A stretch of 64,000 nt of DNA from Chloroflexota bacterium (GTDB lineage: Bacteria > Chloroflexota > Anaerolineae > Anaerolineales > UBA4823), in contig JAJUJL010000004.1 of assembly GCA_029265355.1 (NCBI GenBank), positions 1 through 64,000 on the forward strand. The letters are read 5' to 3'. Below, piece by piece: positions 16,087-25,196 of the stretch. Under the pieces are notes generated by a model. The model searched no databases. It was not told where the DNA came from and saw only the letters and a program-made list of their open reading frames with translations. The position numbers and the translations under genes were made by a program. Position 1 is the first letter of the stretch; each line of letters opens with the position of its first letter.

Positions 16087-16920
16087 ATGGCTTTCATCAC
16101 ACGTGAAGAAGCGCTGAAGCGACTGCGGGCGCAGGTCGCTGCAGGAAAACCGATCGTCGGTTGCGGCGCCGGCACCGGTATCTCGGCCAAGTGCGCCGAA
16201 GCGGGTGGAGCGGATCTGCTGATCATCTACAACTCTGGACGCTACCGCATGGCAGGCCGCGGCTCTCTAGCCGGTCTACTGTCTTACGGCGACGCCAATG
16301 CCATCGTGGTGGAGATGGCCGCCGAAGTGCTGCCGGTGGTGAAGAACACGCCGGTGCTGGCTGGCGTCAACGGCACCGATCCCTTCCGGCTGATGCCGGT
16401 TTTCTTGAAACAGCTCAAGGAAATGGGTTTCACCGGTGTGCAGAATTTTCCCACCGTGGGATTGATCGACGGCAATTTCCGCGCCAACCTGGAAGCCACC
16501 GGCATGGGTTACGACAAAGAAATCGAGGCCATTGCCCTGGCGCACAAGCTGGATCTGCTGACCACGCCCTACGTCTTCGATACCGACCAGGCGCGTGAGA
16601 TGGCCAAGGCCGGCGCAGATATGCTGGTTGCCCATGTCGGGCTGACCACCGGGGGTACCATCGGCGCCGGGGTGGCGATGACGATGGATGAAGCGATCGA
16701 GCGCGTGCTGGAAATTGCCGCGGCTGGCCGCAGTGTGAACCCCGATATCCTGACCATCTGCCACGGCGGGCCGTTCGACGAGCCGGAGTCAGTATCCCAG
16801 GCGATGGCGCGCATGCCGGGAATCGTCGGTTTCTTTGGCGCTACCAGCATCGAACGCCTGCCCACTGAACGCGCCATCACTGCGCAGGTGAAAAACTTCA
16901 AGAGCATGAAGCTGGCGTAG
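16087..16920 (+). CDS. Phosphoenolpyruvate hydrolase-family TIM-barrel protein
   Basis: This 277-residue TIM-barrel protein has an N-terminal strand [20 protein letters not shown], the central [10 protein letters not shown] and the C-terminal [13 protein letters not shown], typical of the PEP-hydrolase-like family. This domain is the natural partner of UPF0261 and is fused to it in plants and fungi. TAAGGAGA lies 7 bp before the ATG. The substrate is uncertain: the family name derives from a PEP-mutase-like fold and activity has rarely been tested. Confidence 0.88.
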   Translation: MAFITREEALKRLRAQVAAGKPIVGCGAGTGISAKCAEAGGADLLIIYNSGRYRMAGRGSLAGLLSYGDANAIVVEMAAEVLPVVKNTPVLAGVNGTDPFRLMPVFLKQLKEMGFTGVQNFPTVGLIDGNFRANLEATGMGYDKEIEAIALAHKLDLLTTPYVFDTDQAREMAKAGADMLVAHVGLTTGGTIGAGVAMTMDEAIERVLEIAAAGRSVNPDILTICHGGPFDEPESVSQAMARMPGIVGFFGATSIERLPTERAITAQVKNFKSMKLA

Positions 16921-16967
16921 GTTCTCCGCCAGGACAATTGGCGGTGAGGGCGCTGACTGCCCCATCT

Positions 16968-17357
16968 TCAGGGAGACTGCTGAGGGTCGGGCGCCCTCAC
17001 CGCCACCACCACCGCCACGGCGTGCTCCTGGGTGTGGCTCAGGCTCACCGACCAACTCTGCCAGCCTTGCTCTGCGGCTAAACGCGCCGCCGAGCCGTGC
17101 AGTTGCAGGCGCGGCTGGCGCTTCTTTCCCAGCACAATCTCCACATCCAGCCAGCCCACCTCGCCGATACCGCAGCCCAGCGCCTTGGCAGCCGCTTCTT
17201 TCGCGGCAAAACGCGCTGCCAGCGAGGAAACCTTGCCGCCAGCTTGCTCCAGCTCGGTGGCTGTAAACACGCGCTGCAGAAAGCGCTCCCCGTGGCGGGC
17301 GAGCGTCTGTTCCACGCGCGCCACTTCGATCAGGTCGATGCCGCTGACCACCTGCAC
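16968..17357 (-). CDS. acpS: Holo-[acyl-carrier-protein] synthase
   Basis: This 129-residue enzyme transfers 4'-phosphopantetheine from CoA to acyl carrier protein. Both family motifs are present: GIDLIEVARVE (residues 6-16, Mg2+-binding Asp8) and RFAAKEAAAKALGCGIG (residues 49-65). Its length is normal for AcpS. It follows the second M16 gene by 3 bp and is probably the last gene of a three-gene minus-strand operon. The C-terminus is convergent with the PEP-hydrolase-like gene. Confidence 0.95.
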   Translation of the reverse strand: MQVVSGIDLIEVARVEQTLARHGERFLQRVFTATELEQAGGKVSSLAARFAAKEAAAKALGCGIGEVGWLDVEIVLGKKRQPRLQLHGSAARLAAEQGWQSWSVSLSHTQEHAVAVVVAVRAPDPQQSP

Positions 17358-17360
17358 GGC

Positions 17361-18659
17361 TCAGGGCCCCGCGATCGCAATTCCCAGTCGCTCTGGATGC
17401 AGGTAGCGCTGCGCCGCCCGGAGCACATCTTCCCGGGTGACGGCGTTGACCAGATCTTCATAGCGCTGGTAGTAATCCAGCCCGAGCTTGTAGCGCTCCA
17501 GGCGCACCAACGCGCCGGCGACGCCCCCGTTCGATTCCAGCGAGAGCGGCAGGCTGCCGATGAAATTGGCTTTCACATCGGCCAGCTCTTCTTCCTCCAC
17601 CGGCGACTCTACGAAACGGCGCACTTCCTGGCGGATCAGCTCGATGGCGCGCTCGACATTGCCCGGCGCCACCCCAGCCGCAATCTGCCACGGGCCTGGC
17701 CCCACACCGGCGTTCAGGCTGCTGAAAGCATAGTAAGCCAGGCCGGCTTTCTCGCGCACCGCTTCGCCGATGCGCCCCATCATGCCGAACTGCCCCAGGA
17801 TACTATTGCCGATCGCCGCGGCGGTATAATCCGGCGCCATGCGCTCCGGCCCCACAGCGCCCAGCAGCACGTCGGCTTGCGATTTTCCGTTGACTGTCAC
17901 TCGCTCCTGGCGTAGGCTGGTCAAGATTGGCGCTGGCGGGAGGGCGATCGGCGCCGGCTGTTGCGGGTTGCGCCATTCCCCCAGGCTGCGCGCCGCCAGG
18001 TCCACCGCCTGCCCCGCTTCTACCGCTCCCACCACTACCAGCAGCATGCCCCGCGGGCCGTAGTGCCGGCGGTGAAATTCGCGCAGGTCCTGTAGGGTGA
18101 TCGCCTGCACCGTCTCCGGGTAGCCATCCTCTGGACGACTGTAGGGGTGTCCCGGGTACAAGATTTGGTCGAAGAGCAGCGAGGCCATCTCCGCGGTGTC
18201 CTGGGCGCGGATAGCAAGCTCGGTGAGGATCTGCACCCGCAGGCGCTCCACCTGCTCTTCCGGGAAAGCCGGCTGGGTCAGCGTCTCCGCCAGCAGATCG
18301 AAGAGCAGCGGCAGGTCTTCTGCCAGGCAGCGCCCGCCGAAGCCGGTGGTGTGCACACCGCCGTTGAAGCCCAGGCTGGCGCCAACAGATTCCAGCGTGT
18401 CATAGATTTGCTGAAAATTGCGCCGCTGGGTGCCGCGCATCAGCGCGGAGGCGACAAAATCCGCCAGCCCCAGGCGATCATCCGGCTCGAACAGGCTGCC
18501 TGCTTCGAGATAGCCATTGATCACCACCGAGGGGCTGTTATCGTTGCGTCGCACCAACATCACGATGCCGTTGGGCAACTCCACACGGGTGATATCCTCC
18601 GGCCCAGGCAGCGAATGGCGGCTGGGCGAAAAGCCCAAAGCGTTGCGAGACGCGCTCAT
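17361..18659 (-). CDS. M16-family peptidase-like protein, non-catalytic subunit
   Basis: This 432-residue M16 protein lacks the zinc motif: where the partner has HWVEH this one reads GLADFVASALM. The C-terminal half keeps the substrate-side motif REKAGLAYYAFSS, as in non-catalytic subunits of bacterial M16B heterodimers. It starts at ATG 18659, overlapping the stop of the catalytic gene by 4 bp (ATGA). A longer in-frame ORF reaches 18806 but lies inside the upstream gene. It probably forms an obligate heterodimer with the 18656-19960 product. Confidence 0.9.
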   Translation of the reverse strand: MSASRNALGFSPSRHSLPGPEDITRVELPNGIVMLVRRNDNSPSVVINGYLEAGSLFEPDDRLGLADFVASALMRGTQRRNFQQIYDTLESVGASLGFNGGVHTTGFGGRCLAEDLPLLFDLLAETLTQPAFPEEQVERLRVQILTELAIRAQDTAEMASLLFDQILYPGHPYSRPEDGYPETVQAITLQDLREFHRRHYGPRGMLLVVVGAVEAGQAVDLAARSLGEWRNPQQPAPIALPPAPILTSLRQERVTVNGKSQADVLLGAVGPERMAPDYTAAAIGNSILGQFGMMGRIGEAVREKAGLAYYAFSSLNAGVGPGPWQIAAGVAPGNVERAIELIRQEVRRFVESPVEEEELADVKANFIGSLPLSLESNGGVAGALVRLERYKLGLDYYQRYEDLVNAVTREDVLRAAQRYLHPERLGIAIAGP

Positions 18660-19960
18660 GCTTCCACCTCCTCCGCCTGCTGCTTTGAGCCAACTGGCAG
18701 GTAAATCCCCACCACCCGGTTCTGCCGGCGCAGATATTTGCGCGCCGTCTCCATCACCTGCTCGGGTGTAACCGCCGCCAGCCTGTCCAGGTAATTCAAG
18801 AACCAATCATAGCTGGCAAACATCTCGGCAAAGCCCAACCAGAACGCCTGGTTGGTGATGCTCTCGCTGCCATAAGCAAACAGCGCTTTGGCTTGCTTGA
18901 GCGCCCGCGCCAGGTCTTGCTCTGGCAGCGGTGCAGCGCAGATGGCCTCCACCTGTTCATCAAGGGCTGCCAGTGTCTCTTCGGGCGTGCGCTGTGGATG
19001 CAGCACCAGGTTGATCGTGTACAGGAACGGATCAATAGTGGCCTGCAAACCGCCGCTGACTGCCACAGCAAATTCCTTTTCCACCAGCGCCTGGTACAGC
19101 CGCGAAGTCTTGTTCGAGATGCCGCCGCCAAACAGGTTCAGGCTGCTTGCTCCGCTCAGCAAGCTATCCATCACCGTGAAGGGGAAGAAATCTGCTTCGC
19201 TCGCCGACGGCGCCCGGTAGGAGACCATCATATAAGTGGTGTCGCCCGGCCCTTCCACCGTCACCCGCCGCTCGCCGCGCGCCGGCGGCTCCGGGCGCGG
19301 CTGCCAATCCAATGATGGACCAGGCGGTACCGCTCCATACAGCTCTTCGATGCGCGCCAGCATTTGTTGGCTGTCGAAATCGCCAGCTACCGCCAGCACG
19401 GCGTTGTTGGGCGTGTAATAGCGCCGGTAGTGATTGTACAGGTCATCCCGCGTCATGCGCTCCAGATCGGCCATATCGCCGATCACCTCGTGATGATACG
19501 GGTGCACGCGAAATGCCGCCGCCTGCACCTCCTCGCTCAACAAGAAGGTGGGCTCATTCTCGTTGCCCTGCCGCTCTGAGATGATCACCGTGCGCTCGGA
19601 AGCCACCTCCTGCGGATCGAACAGGGCGTTCGCCATACGGTCGGCTTCCAACCTCAGCGCCAGGTCGATCTTATCCGCTGGCATGGTTTCGAAAAACGTA
19701 GTCCAATCCAGGTAGGTCAGCGCGTTCCAATAGCCTCCATCGCGCGATACCGCCCGATCCAGCACGCTGGGGGGAAAATTCGGTGTGCCCTTGAACAGCA
19801 TGTGCTCCACCCAGTGCGAGGCTCCGGTGAGGCCTGCCACTTCGTTGCGCGAGCCCACCCGATACCACACCCAGTGGCTGACAATCGGCGCTGTGTGTAT
19901 CTCTTTTAACAACACCATCAATCCGTTGGCAAGCGTTGTCTTTTCTACAGGTTTTGTCAT
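18656..19960 (-). CDS. M16-family zinc peptidase, catalytic subunit
   Basis: This 434-residue peptidase has the inverted zinc motif HWVEH (His49, Glu52, His53) and the distal ligand Glu129 in VIISER, as expected for pitrilysin-like M16B enzymes. No signal peptide is apparent, so it is probably cytoplasmic, degrading small peptides. It is translationally coupled to the non-catalytic partner. The start ATG lies about 80 bp downstream of a very strong terminator belonging to the next operon. Confidence 0.94.
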   Translation of the reverse strand: MTKPVEKTTLANGLMVLLKEIHTAPIVSHWVWYRVGSRNEVAGLTGASHWVEHMLFKGTPNFPPSVLDRAVSRDGGYWNALTYLDWTTFFETMPADKIDLALRLEADRMANALFDPQEVASERTVIISERQGNENEPTFLLSEEVQAAAFRVHPYHHEVIGDMADLERMTRDDLYNHYRRYYTPNNAVLAVAGDFDSQQMLARIEELYGAVPPGPSLDWQPRPEPPARGERRVTVEGPGDTTYMMVSYRAPSASEADFFPFTVMDSLLSGASSLNLFGGGISNKTSRLYQALVEKEFAVAVSGGLQATIDPFLYTINLVLHPQRTPEETLAALDEQVEAICAAPLPEQDLARALKQAKALFAYGSESITNQAFWLGFAEMFASYDWFLNYLDRLAAVTPEQVMETARKYLRRQNRVVGIYLPVGSKQQAEEVEA

Positions 19961-20041
19961 CTGGCGATGAGTTCCTTTACCGTTTGAATTTCGTTACCCA
20001 CACACACATTTACCGGCCTGGAGTATACCATTCCAGACAAA

Positions 20042-20087
20042 AAAGGGGTGCATGCGCGCGGTTTTTGCCGCGCGCATGCACCCCTTT
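20042..20087 (-). terminator. Strong intrinsic terminator
   Basis: A perfect 20-bp stem (20042-20061 with 20068-20087) closes a 6-nt loop. On the minus strand it runs into a T tract, terminating the 20107-20814 gene. This is the strongest hairpin seen in the window. Confidence 0.92.
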
Positions 20088-20106
20088 AGCACCCTTTATC
20101 CCTCTT

Positions 20107-20814
20107 TTACTCCCCTTTGGTCACCCAGGCGCACAGCCAGGTGGGTTTTGGCTCGCACAGCGGCGTCTCCTGCCAGGAATTGGGCAGCGGCGCCAGCAAT
20201 TCTCGGTACGGATTGAGCACATCTTGCAGGCCCTTGAACGGAGCGTGCAGCTCGGTCTCGCGCAGCGGAATCTCCACCGGCACTTCCAGTTCCACCGGCA
20301 CCTGAAGCGTCACCGGCAAAGTCTGGCTGACCGGTACCACCATGTCCAGGCGGATATCGAGCTGGGTGCCCTCGCGCAGCACAATGTCCAGGTTGACTGG
20401 CGAGCCGTTGAGCCAGATGCGCGCATTCTGCACCAGCGTGCGCCTGGTCAGCACCACCGCCGTATCCTGCTTGAGCGGCAGGTCGAAGACCACCGGAATC
20501 TCGTCTTGCACCGTGATCGTATCCTGCACTTTCACCGTCGCACGGATGGTCGCATCATCCATGCGCACGAAATTCTGGTACAGCCCGCCGATGAGCTGGT
20601 CGGAGAGCACGCTTTTCAGGCTGAACAATTGAGAACCCAGGATCAGCAACACGCTGATCAGGATCACATTGACTACCATCGAGATCACGCTGGCTGTAGT
20701 CCAGAAAGCCGGGCCAAAGCGACCCTGCCAAAGCCAGGGTTTACCCTCCAGCGCCTGGCTCAAGCGTTTCTGCGGCGACATGTTTTTTCCTTTTTCAACC
20801 GTAAAATCTTCCAT
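20107..20814 (-). CDS. Hypothetical single-pass membrane protein
   Basis: This 235-residue protein starts at ATG 20814 with AAGGAGG upstream; earlier in-frame starts (to 20919) lack a site. A short charged N-terminus is followed by one long hydrophobic helix (around residues 40-62, SVISMVVNVILISVLLILG). A repetitive beta-strand-rich exterior follows (IPVVFDLPL, VPVELEVPVEIPL). No family was recognised. It may be an anchored extracytoplasmic protein. Its mRNA ends at the 20-bp terminator. Confidence 0.72.
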   Translation of the reverse strand: MEDFTVEKGKNMSPQKRLSQALEGKPWLWQGRFGPAFWTTASVISMVVNVILISVLLILGSQLFSLKSVLSDQLIGGLYQNFVRMDDATIRATVKVQDTITVQDEIPVVFDLPLKQDTAVVLTRRTLVQNARIWLNGSPVNLDIVLREGTQLDIRLDMVVPVSQTLPVTLQVPVELEVPVEIPLRETELHAPFKGLQDVLNPYRELLAPLPNSWQETPLCEPKPTWLCAWVTKGE

Positions 20815-20919
20815 CCTCAACCTCCTTGTCGGGGGCAAATGCCGCTCCTTCAGTCGAATATAGCACAGATGGGCTGCGTTTTCACCCGGCCTGTCTATAC
20901 ACTTTTGACAGGTTTTCAC

Positions 20920-20948
20920 TTGTGCATTCCTGCACCTGCCTATATAAT
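20920..20948 (+). promoter_or_regulatory. Probable promoter for the flavin oxidoreductase
   Basis: A perfect -10 (TATAAT, 20943-20948) lies 17 bp downstream of a partial -35 (TTGTGC, 20920-20925). The predicted start near 20955 gives a leader of about 60 nt before the TTG at 21017. Confidence 0.5.
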
Positions 20949-21016
20949 TTTATTGAACCCTCGCCCCAGAAGGGAAAGAGCGCCAAACAGCTTTCAGCAG
21001 GGAAGGAGCACGCAAC

Positions 21017-22372
21017 TTGAGCACACCCAACGAACCCAAATATCTGGTCGCGGTCATCGGCGCAGGCCCCGCCGGCCTGTTCGCCGCCCGGCAGCTTGCC
21101 CTGGAGGGCGTCCACGTGGTCGTTCTCAACCGCGACATCAAGCCCGGAGGCCTGGCAGAATACGGCATCTATCCAGAAAAATATAAGATGAAAGCCGGCC
21201 TGCGCAAGCAATTTCGCCAGATACTGGAGCAGCCCAACCTGGATTACTATGGCAACGTGCTGGTGGGACAGCATGGAGACTTGACCCTGGACGACCTGCG
21301 CCAGATGGGCTTTCAGGCGCTGATGGTCGCGGCCGGCGCGCAGGGTACCAAGTGGCTGGGACTGCCCGGCGAGGACCTGCCCTGCGGCGTTTATCACGCC
21401 AAAGACCTGGTCTATCACTACAACAAACTCCCCCCCTACAGTCAAAAAGAATTTCACATTGGCAAGCGCGTGGCATTGATCGGCGTCGGCAATGTCATGC
21501 TGGACATCGCCCGCTATGTCATCCGCACCCTGAAAGTGGATGATGTGGTGGCCGTCGCCCGCCGCGGCCCGGCTGAAGTCAAATTCGATAAAAAAGAAAT
21601 GGAATACGTCATCGCCAACCTGGACGTTGCCGCTCTGGACGAAGAGCTGGAACGCGTCCGCCCGATCATGGAAGCCATTGGGCAAGATGTGCAGGCGGCG
21701 CGCGAGTACATCCTCGCCGCCCAAACCAAGGCATTGCCGGCCGTCTCACAATCCACCTTCCGCTTCGATTTCCTCGCCTCCCCCACCCGCATCCTGGGAG
21801 ACGAGCACGGCAATGTCACCGGCCTGGAAGTGGAAGAAACCACGCTTATTCCGCACAATGGCGATACCAAGGCGCGCGGCACCGGTGTGCATCGCGTCCT
21901 GGATGTCGATACGGTTATCTTCTGCATTGGCGATCGCGTGGATGAGAACTTCGGCCTGCCAGTCAAGTGGAATGAGTTTGTCAAGAACCCTTCCCCCGCT
22001 TACCCGGTGGACGGTCTCTCCTACGAAGCTTTTGACCCGCAGACCAATCAACCCATCACGGGGGTGTTCGTGGCTGGCTGGTCACGCGAAGCCTCCAGTG
22101 GATTGGTGGGCGTGGCGCGCAAAGACGGCGAGCGCGGCGCCAAAGCCGTGCTGCAATACCTGGAAAACCTGGCGCCCTCCGCAGACCCAGCCGCCCACCT
22201 GAAGGTGCTGCAGGAGCGGCTGCAAGCCCTGGACAAACCAATCATCAACAAGCAAGCCGTCGCCCGCCTTTTCGAAGCCGAAGAGAACGAAGCCGCTCGT
22301 CTCGGCTTGGAAGAATTCAAATTTGGCTCTAACGAGGAAATGCTCGCCGCGATCGGCAACCTGGTGGCGTGA
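21017..22372 (+). CDS. FAD/NAD(P)-dependent oxidoreductase (FprA/GltD-like)
   Basis: This 451-residue flavoprotein has the FAD Rossmann motif VIGAGPAGLFAARQLA near residue 14 and the NAD(P) motif ALIGVGNVMLDIARYV near residue 153. The C-terminal GVFVAGW...GLVGVARKDG is typical of adrenodoxin-reductase/glutamate-synthase-small-subunit-like enzymes. It probably moves electrons between NAD(P)H and ferredoxin or a partner subunit. It starts at TTG with GGAAGGAG 8 bp upstream. The last 60 residues are an extra helical tail. It is monocistronic with a 17-bp terminator. Confidence 0.88.
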   Translation: MSTPNEPKYLVAVIGAGPAGLFAARQLALEGVHVVVLNRDIKPGGLAEYGIYPEKYKMKAGLRKQFRQILEQPNLDYYGNVLVGQHGDLTLDDLRQMGFQALMVAAGAQGTKWLGLPGEDLPCGVYHAKDLVYHYNKLPPYSQKEFHIGKRVALIGVGNVMLDIARYVIRTLKVDDVVAVARRGPAEVKFDKKEMEYVIANLDVAALDEELERVRPIMEAIGQDVQAAREYILAAQTKALPAVSQSTFRFDFLASPTRILGDEHGNVTGLEVEETTLIPHNGDTKARGTGVHRVLDVDTVIFCIGDRVDENFGLPVKWNEFVKNPSPAYPVDGLSYEAFDPQTNQPITGVFVAGWSREASSGLVGVARKDGERGAKAVLQYLENLAPSADPAAHLKVLQERLQALDKPIINKQAVARLFEAEENEAARLGLEEFKFGSNEEMLAAIGNLVA

Positions 22373-22377
22373 ACTAA

Positions 22378-22440
22378 AGACCCCAAAGGTTTACACTTCG
22401 CCTGATGCGCCTGAACCAGGCCAGTAAACCTTTGGGGTCT
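22378..22440. terminator. Bidirectional terminator
   Basis: A perfect 17-bp stem (22378-22394 with 22424-22440, arm AGACCCCAAAGGTTTAC) surrounds a 29-nt loop. It overlaps the stop codon of the convergent membrane-protein gene and probably ends transcription from both sides. Confidence 0.75.
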
Positions 22441-22906
22441 AAGAGGGCCTGCCCCGCTGCATGCTGCGCGGATAGGGAATCTGCAGCAGGAAGCCCACCG
22501 CAATCACTGCTTCACCGATAATCACACCGATCGCCTGCCACGGTCCGAAGTACGGTATCTGCGGCAGCGGCTGGTTGCCAAAGCCGAAAATGTCCGCCAT
22601 ACCGGAAGCCACGGCGATCACGTAGCCAGTGCTCACTAGGCGCAGGCCGATATCAGCCAGGATGCTCTTCTCGACGCCGTTCCACAGCGCGTCCAGGCTG
22701 AGATATCCGCCCAGGCAGATCAGCGCCAGCCCAACCAGAAAGACCGCAATCTGCAGGAAGCCGGTCACCGGGCTGCGATCCAGCGCGAACAAGCCCGGGT
22801 CGGCGCCGACCAAATAGATCAGCATCCCCACCAATGTGAAAATCAACCCCAGGCGTATCTTATAGCGCCGGGCAGTGCGACTTTTGCGCGTTGGGTGGTC
22901 GCTCAT
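22439..22906 (-). CDS. Four-helix membrane protein of unknown function
   Basis: This 155-residue integral membrane protein has a basic cytoplasmic N-terminus and four hydrophobic helices (approximately 17-35, 47-68, 84-103 and 124-142). No family is recognised. The start overlaps the stop of the M19 dipeptidase gene by 4 bp, so it is translationally coupled and last in the five-gene minus-strand operon. Confidence 0.75.
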   Translation of the reverse strand: MSDHPTRKSRTARRYKIRLGLIFTLVGMLIYLVGADPGLFALDRSPVTGFLQIAVFLVGLALICLGGYLSLDALWNGVEKSILADIGLRLVSTGYVIAVASGMADIFGFGNQPLPQIPYFGPWQAIGVIIGEAVIAVGFLLQIPYPRSMQRGRPS

Positions 22907-24030
22907 TCAGGCAAAGTCTCCTGCAGCAGGCGCAGCCAGTTTTGGCCCATCACGGCGGCAACATCGGGCTCGGAATAGCCGCGCTGCGCCAGCAATCCCG
23001 CCAGGCGTGCCAGGTCGGCAATGGTATCGATCTCGTGGGGCGTGGACTGCCAGCCAAAGCCGCCATCGAAATCACTGCCCAACCCGGCGTGGCGCGCATC
23101 TCCTGCCGCCTGGCAGATATAGTCGATGTGCGCCGCAACCCGGTCGAGGCTCACCGACTGGCGCGGGTCGCCGCTGCGCCAACCGCTATCCAGAAACGCA
23201 TTATACGGCACAATCCCGATCACCGCATCCCGCTCGATCAAACCCCGGATAAGACGGTCGCTCAGGTGGCGATTACCCTCCTTGCGCAGCAGCTTGCTCA
23301 CATTGGCATGCGAGGCGATGACGCGCCCTCCGAAGGCATCTAAAGCCTGCAGCGCGGCCTGCTCGTCCATGTGGCTGAGGTCCAAGACCAACCCGGCTTC
23401 GGCCATACCATCCAGAAGGGCGTAGCCTTCCTTCGTCAATGGGCCGGGTTCACCCGTCCCGCCGCAAAAGCGCGTCCCCGCCCAAGCGGGTCCCACGATG
23501 CGCACACCCCATTCTCGCCATTCGGCCAGTTCATCTGGCGAACGCACCCCCTCCGCGCCTTCCATCAAAACCACCAACCCCACCGGGTGACCATGCGGGT
23601 CGGGTGGCGCTTCTCCCGCCTGGGCAGCGAGCGGCGTGTAATCCAGGTCTTGTCGCTGCCAGTGATCCAGCGCCTGCTGCAGATCGGGACGTTTGAGAAG
23701 CAGGCGAAATTTATCGGGGTGCTTCTCCACCAGGCGATGGTAGGCGTCGAGCTGCGCCCGGTACAGGCGGTGCGCCTGGGAGACATCGCTGTACACCAGG
23801 ACATCCCATTCCCCTTCACGGCGGCGGCGCGGAGCGGCGAACAGCGTCGCAAAGACCACCGCTACCCGCCCGACCTGGTAATCGGGCCAGCCCAGCAGCG
23901 TGTCGCCGTTGTACAGAGGCGCAGCGCCCCCGGCTTCCAGGCGGCGCGTCTCGGCGGCAGAGCGGGTGTAATCCCGCCCGAATGTCAGCATGTTCCAGGC
24001 CAGGTCCTGGTGGGCGTCAACCAGCAGCAT
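22903..24030 (-). CDS. Membrane dipeptidase (peptidase family M19)
   Basis: This 375-residue TIM-barrel zinc enzyme resembles renal dipeptidase. Visible ligands and motifs are His7-x-Asp9 (DAHQD), the bridging Glu in LMEGAEG, DLSHM, the second metal histidines in VIASHAN, and GSDFDG near the C-terminus. No signal peptide is present, so it probably acts in the cytoplasm on dipeptides, including D-amino-acid peptides. It overlaps mutY by 14 bp upstream and the membrane protein by 4 bp downstream. Confidence 0.93.
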   Translation of the reverse strand: MLLVDAHQDLAWNMLTFGRDYTRSAAETRRLEAGGAAPLYNGDTLLGWPDYQVGRVAVVFATLFAAPRRRREGEWDVLVYSDVSQAHRLYRAQLDAYHRLVEKHPDKFRLLLKRPDLQQALDHWQRQDLDYTPLAAQAGEAPPDPHGHPVGLVVLMEGAEGVRSPDELAEWREWGVRIVGPAWAGTRFCGGTGEPGPLTKEGYALLDGMAEAGLVLDLSHMDEQAALQALDAFGGRVIASHANVSKLLRKEGNRHLSDRLIRGLIERDAVIGIVPYNAFLDSGWRSGDPRQSVSLDRVAAHIDYICQAAGDARHAGLGSDFDGGFGWQSTPHEIDTIADLARLAGLLAQRGYSEPDVAAVMGQNWLRLLQETLPE

Positions 24031-25138
24031 GGCTACGACCCTCGCTCAGTGAATGAATTTCTTGCTCCAGGCGGCGGGCGATGAGCCGGTCGATCTTCCC
24101 CATGGGGAAATTCGCCAGCTCGGACACTTGCGCCCAGCGCAAGTCGTGCGCCTGAAGCGGCCGCGGCTCGGCGCCGTTCGCCAGGCGACAAGCAAAGGCG
24201 TGCAGCGTGACCCTGAAGTGTGTGTAGGCGTGGCGGTAGACGCCCAGCGAAGCGCCCACTGAGACCTCTACCCCCAGCTCCTCGCAAATTTCGCGCCGCA
24301 GGCAGGCAGCCAGGTCTTCGCCTGGCTGCAACTTGCCGCCTGGGAATTCCCACAACCCACCCAACAAACCTTGCAGCGGGCGCTGCGCCAGCAGCACCTG
24401 CTCGCCGCCCTGCAGCGGATCGCCGCGCCGGATGACCGCCGCGGTGACAAGGTAATGCGGCGTCTGCGGGCGCGCCGTCCGCGCCGGACGCTGCTCCTGC
24501 ACGCCCAGGCGGCGCGCCTGGCACAGCTCTGCCAGGGGGCAACGCTCGCACTGCGGACGGCGCGGCGTGCAGATCTCGGCTCCCAGGTCCATCATCGCCT
24601 GGTTGTAATCGCCCGCCCGACCGGCAGGCAAGTGTTCCTCTGCCAATTGCCAGAGGCGGCGCTCGCCGTAAGGCGAGCGGGCCGGCTCTTCCACGTTGAA
24701 AACCCGCGCCAGCACACGGCGGATGTTGCCATCCAGGACCGGCGCATCCAAGCCAAAAGCGATCGAGGCGATCGCCCCCGCCGTGTAAGCCCCAATGCCC
24801 GGCAACTTGCGCAGCGCTGACGGGTCGGAAGGCAGCCTCCCGCCGTGCTGCTCCACCACCACTTGCGCCGCACGCTGCAGGTTGCGCGCCCGGCTGTAAT
24901 AGCCCAGCCCCTCCCAGGCATTCAGCGCCGCCTGGAGCGGCGCTTCAGCCAGCGCTTCGACGGTCGGGAAACGCGCCATCCAGCGCTGGTAGTAGGGAAT
25001 CACCGTTTCCACCTGCGTCTGCTGCAGCATGATTTCGGAAACCCACACCGCGTACGGATCGCGGCTGCCGCGCCAGGGGAGCTGGCGGGCATGTTCGGCG
25101 TACCAGGATAACAGTTTCTCAGCAATGGGTGAAGTCAT
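24017..25138 (-). CDS. mutY: A/G-specific adenine DNA glycosylase MutY
   Basis: This 373-residue repair enzyme removes adenine mispaired with 8-oxoguanine. Catalytic Glu35 (SEIMLQQTQV) and Asp136 (VLDGNIRRVLAR), the helix-hairpin-helix LPGIGAYTAGAI, and the [4Fe-4S] loop C-x6-C-x2-C-x5-C (CTPRRPQCERCPLAELC) are all present. The C-terminal NUDIX-like recognition domain includes WEFPGGKLQPGEDLAACLRRE. It is full length and overlaps the dipeptidase gene. Confidence 0.97.
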   Translation of the reverse strand: MTSPIAEKLLSWYAEHARQLPWRGSRDPYAVWVSEIMLQQTQVETVIPYYQRWMARFPTVEALAEAPLQAALNAWEGLGYYSRARNLQRAAQVVVEQHGGRLPSDPSALRKLPGIGAYTAGAIASIAFGLDAPVLDGNIRRVLARVFNVEEPARSPYGERRLWQLAEEHLPAGRAGDYNQAMMDLGAEICTPRRPQCERCPLAELCQARRLGVQEQRPARTARPQTPHYLVTAAVIRRGDPLQGGEQVLLAQRPLQGLLGGLWEFPGGKLQPGEDLAACLRREICEELGVEVSVGASLGVYRHAYTHFRVTLHAFACRLANGAEPRPLQAHDLRWAQVSELANFPMGKIDRLIARRLEQEIHSLSEGRSHAAG

Positions 25139-25196
25139 CGGGCATTGAGCACGAACAGGGCGCGCTTGCGCCCTGTATCAACAAACCAGCCGCCGA

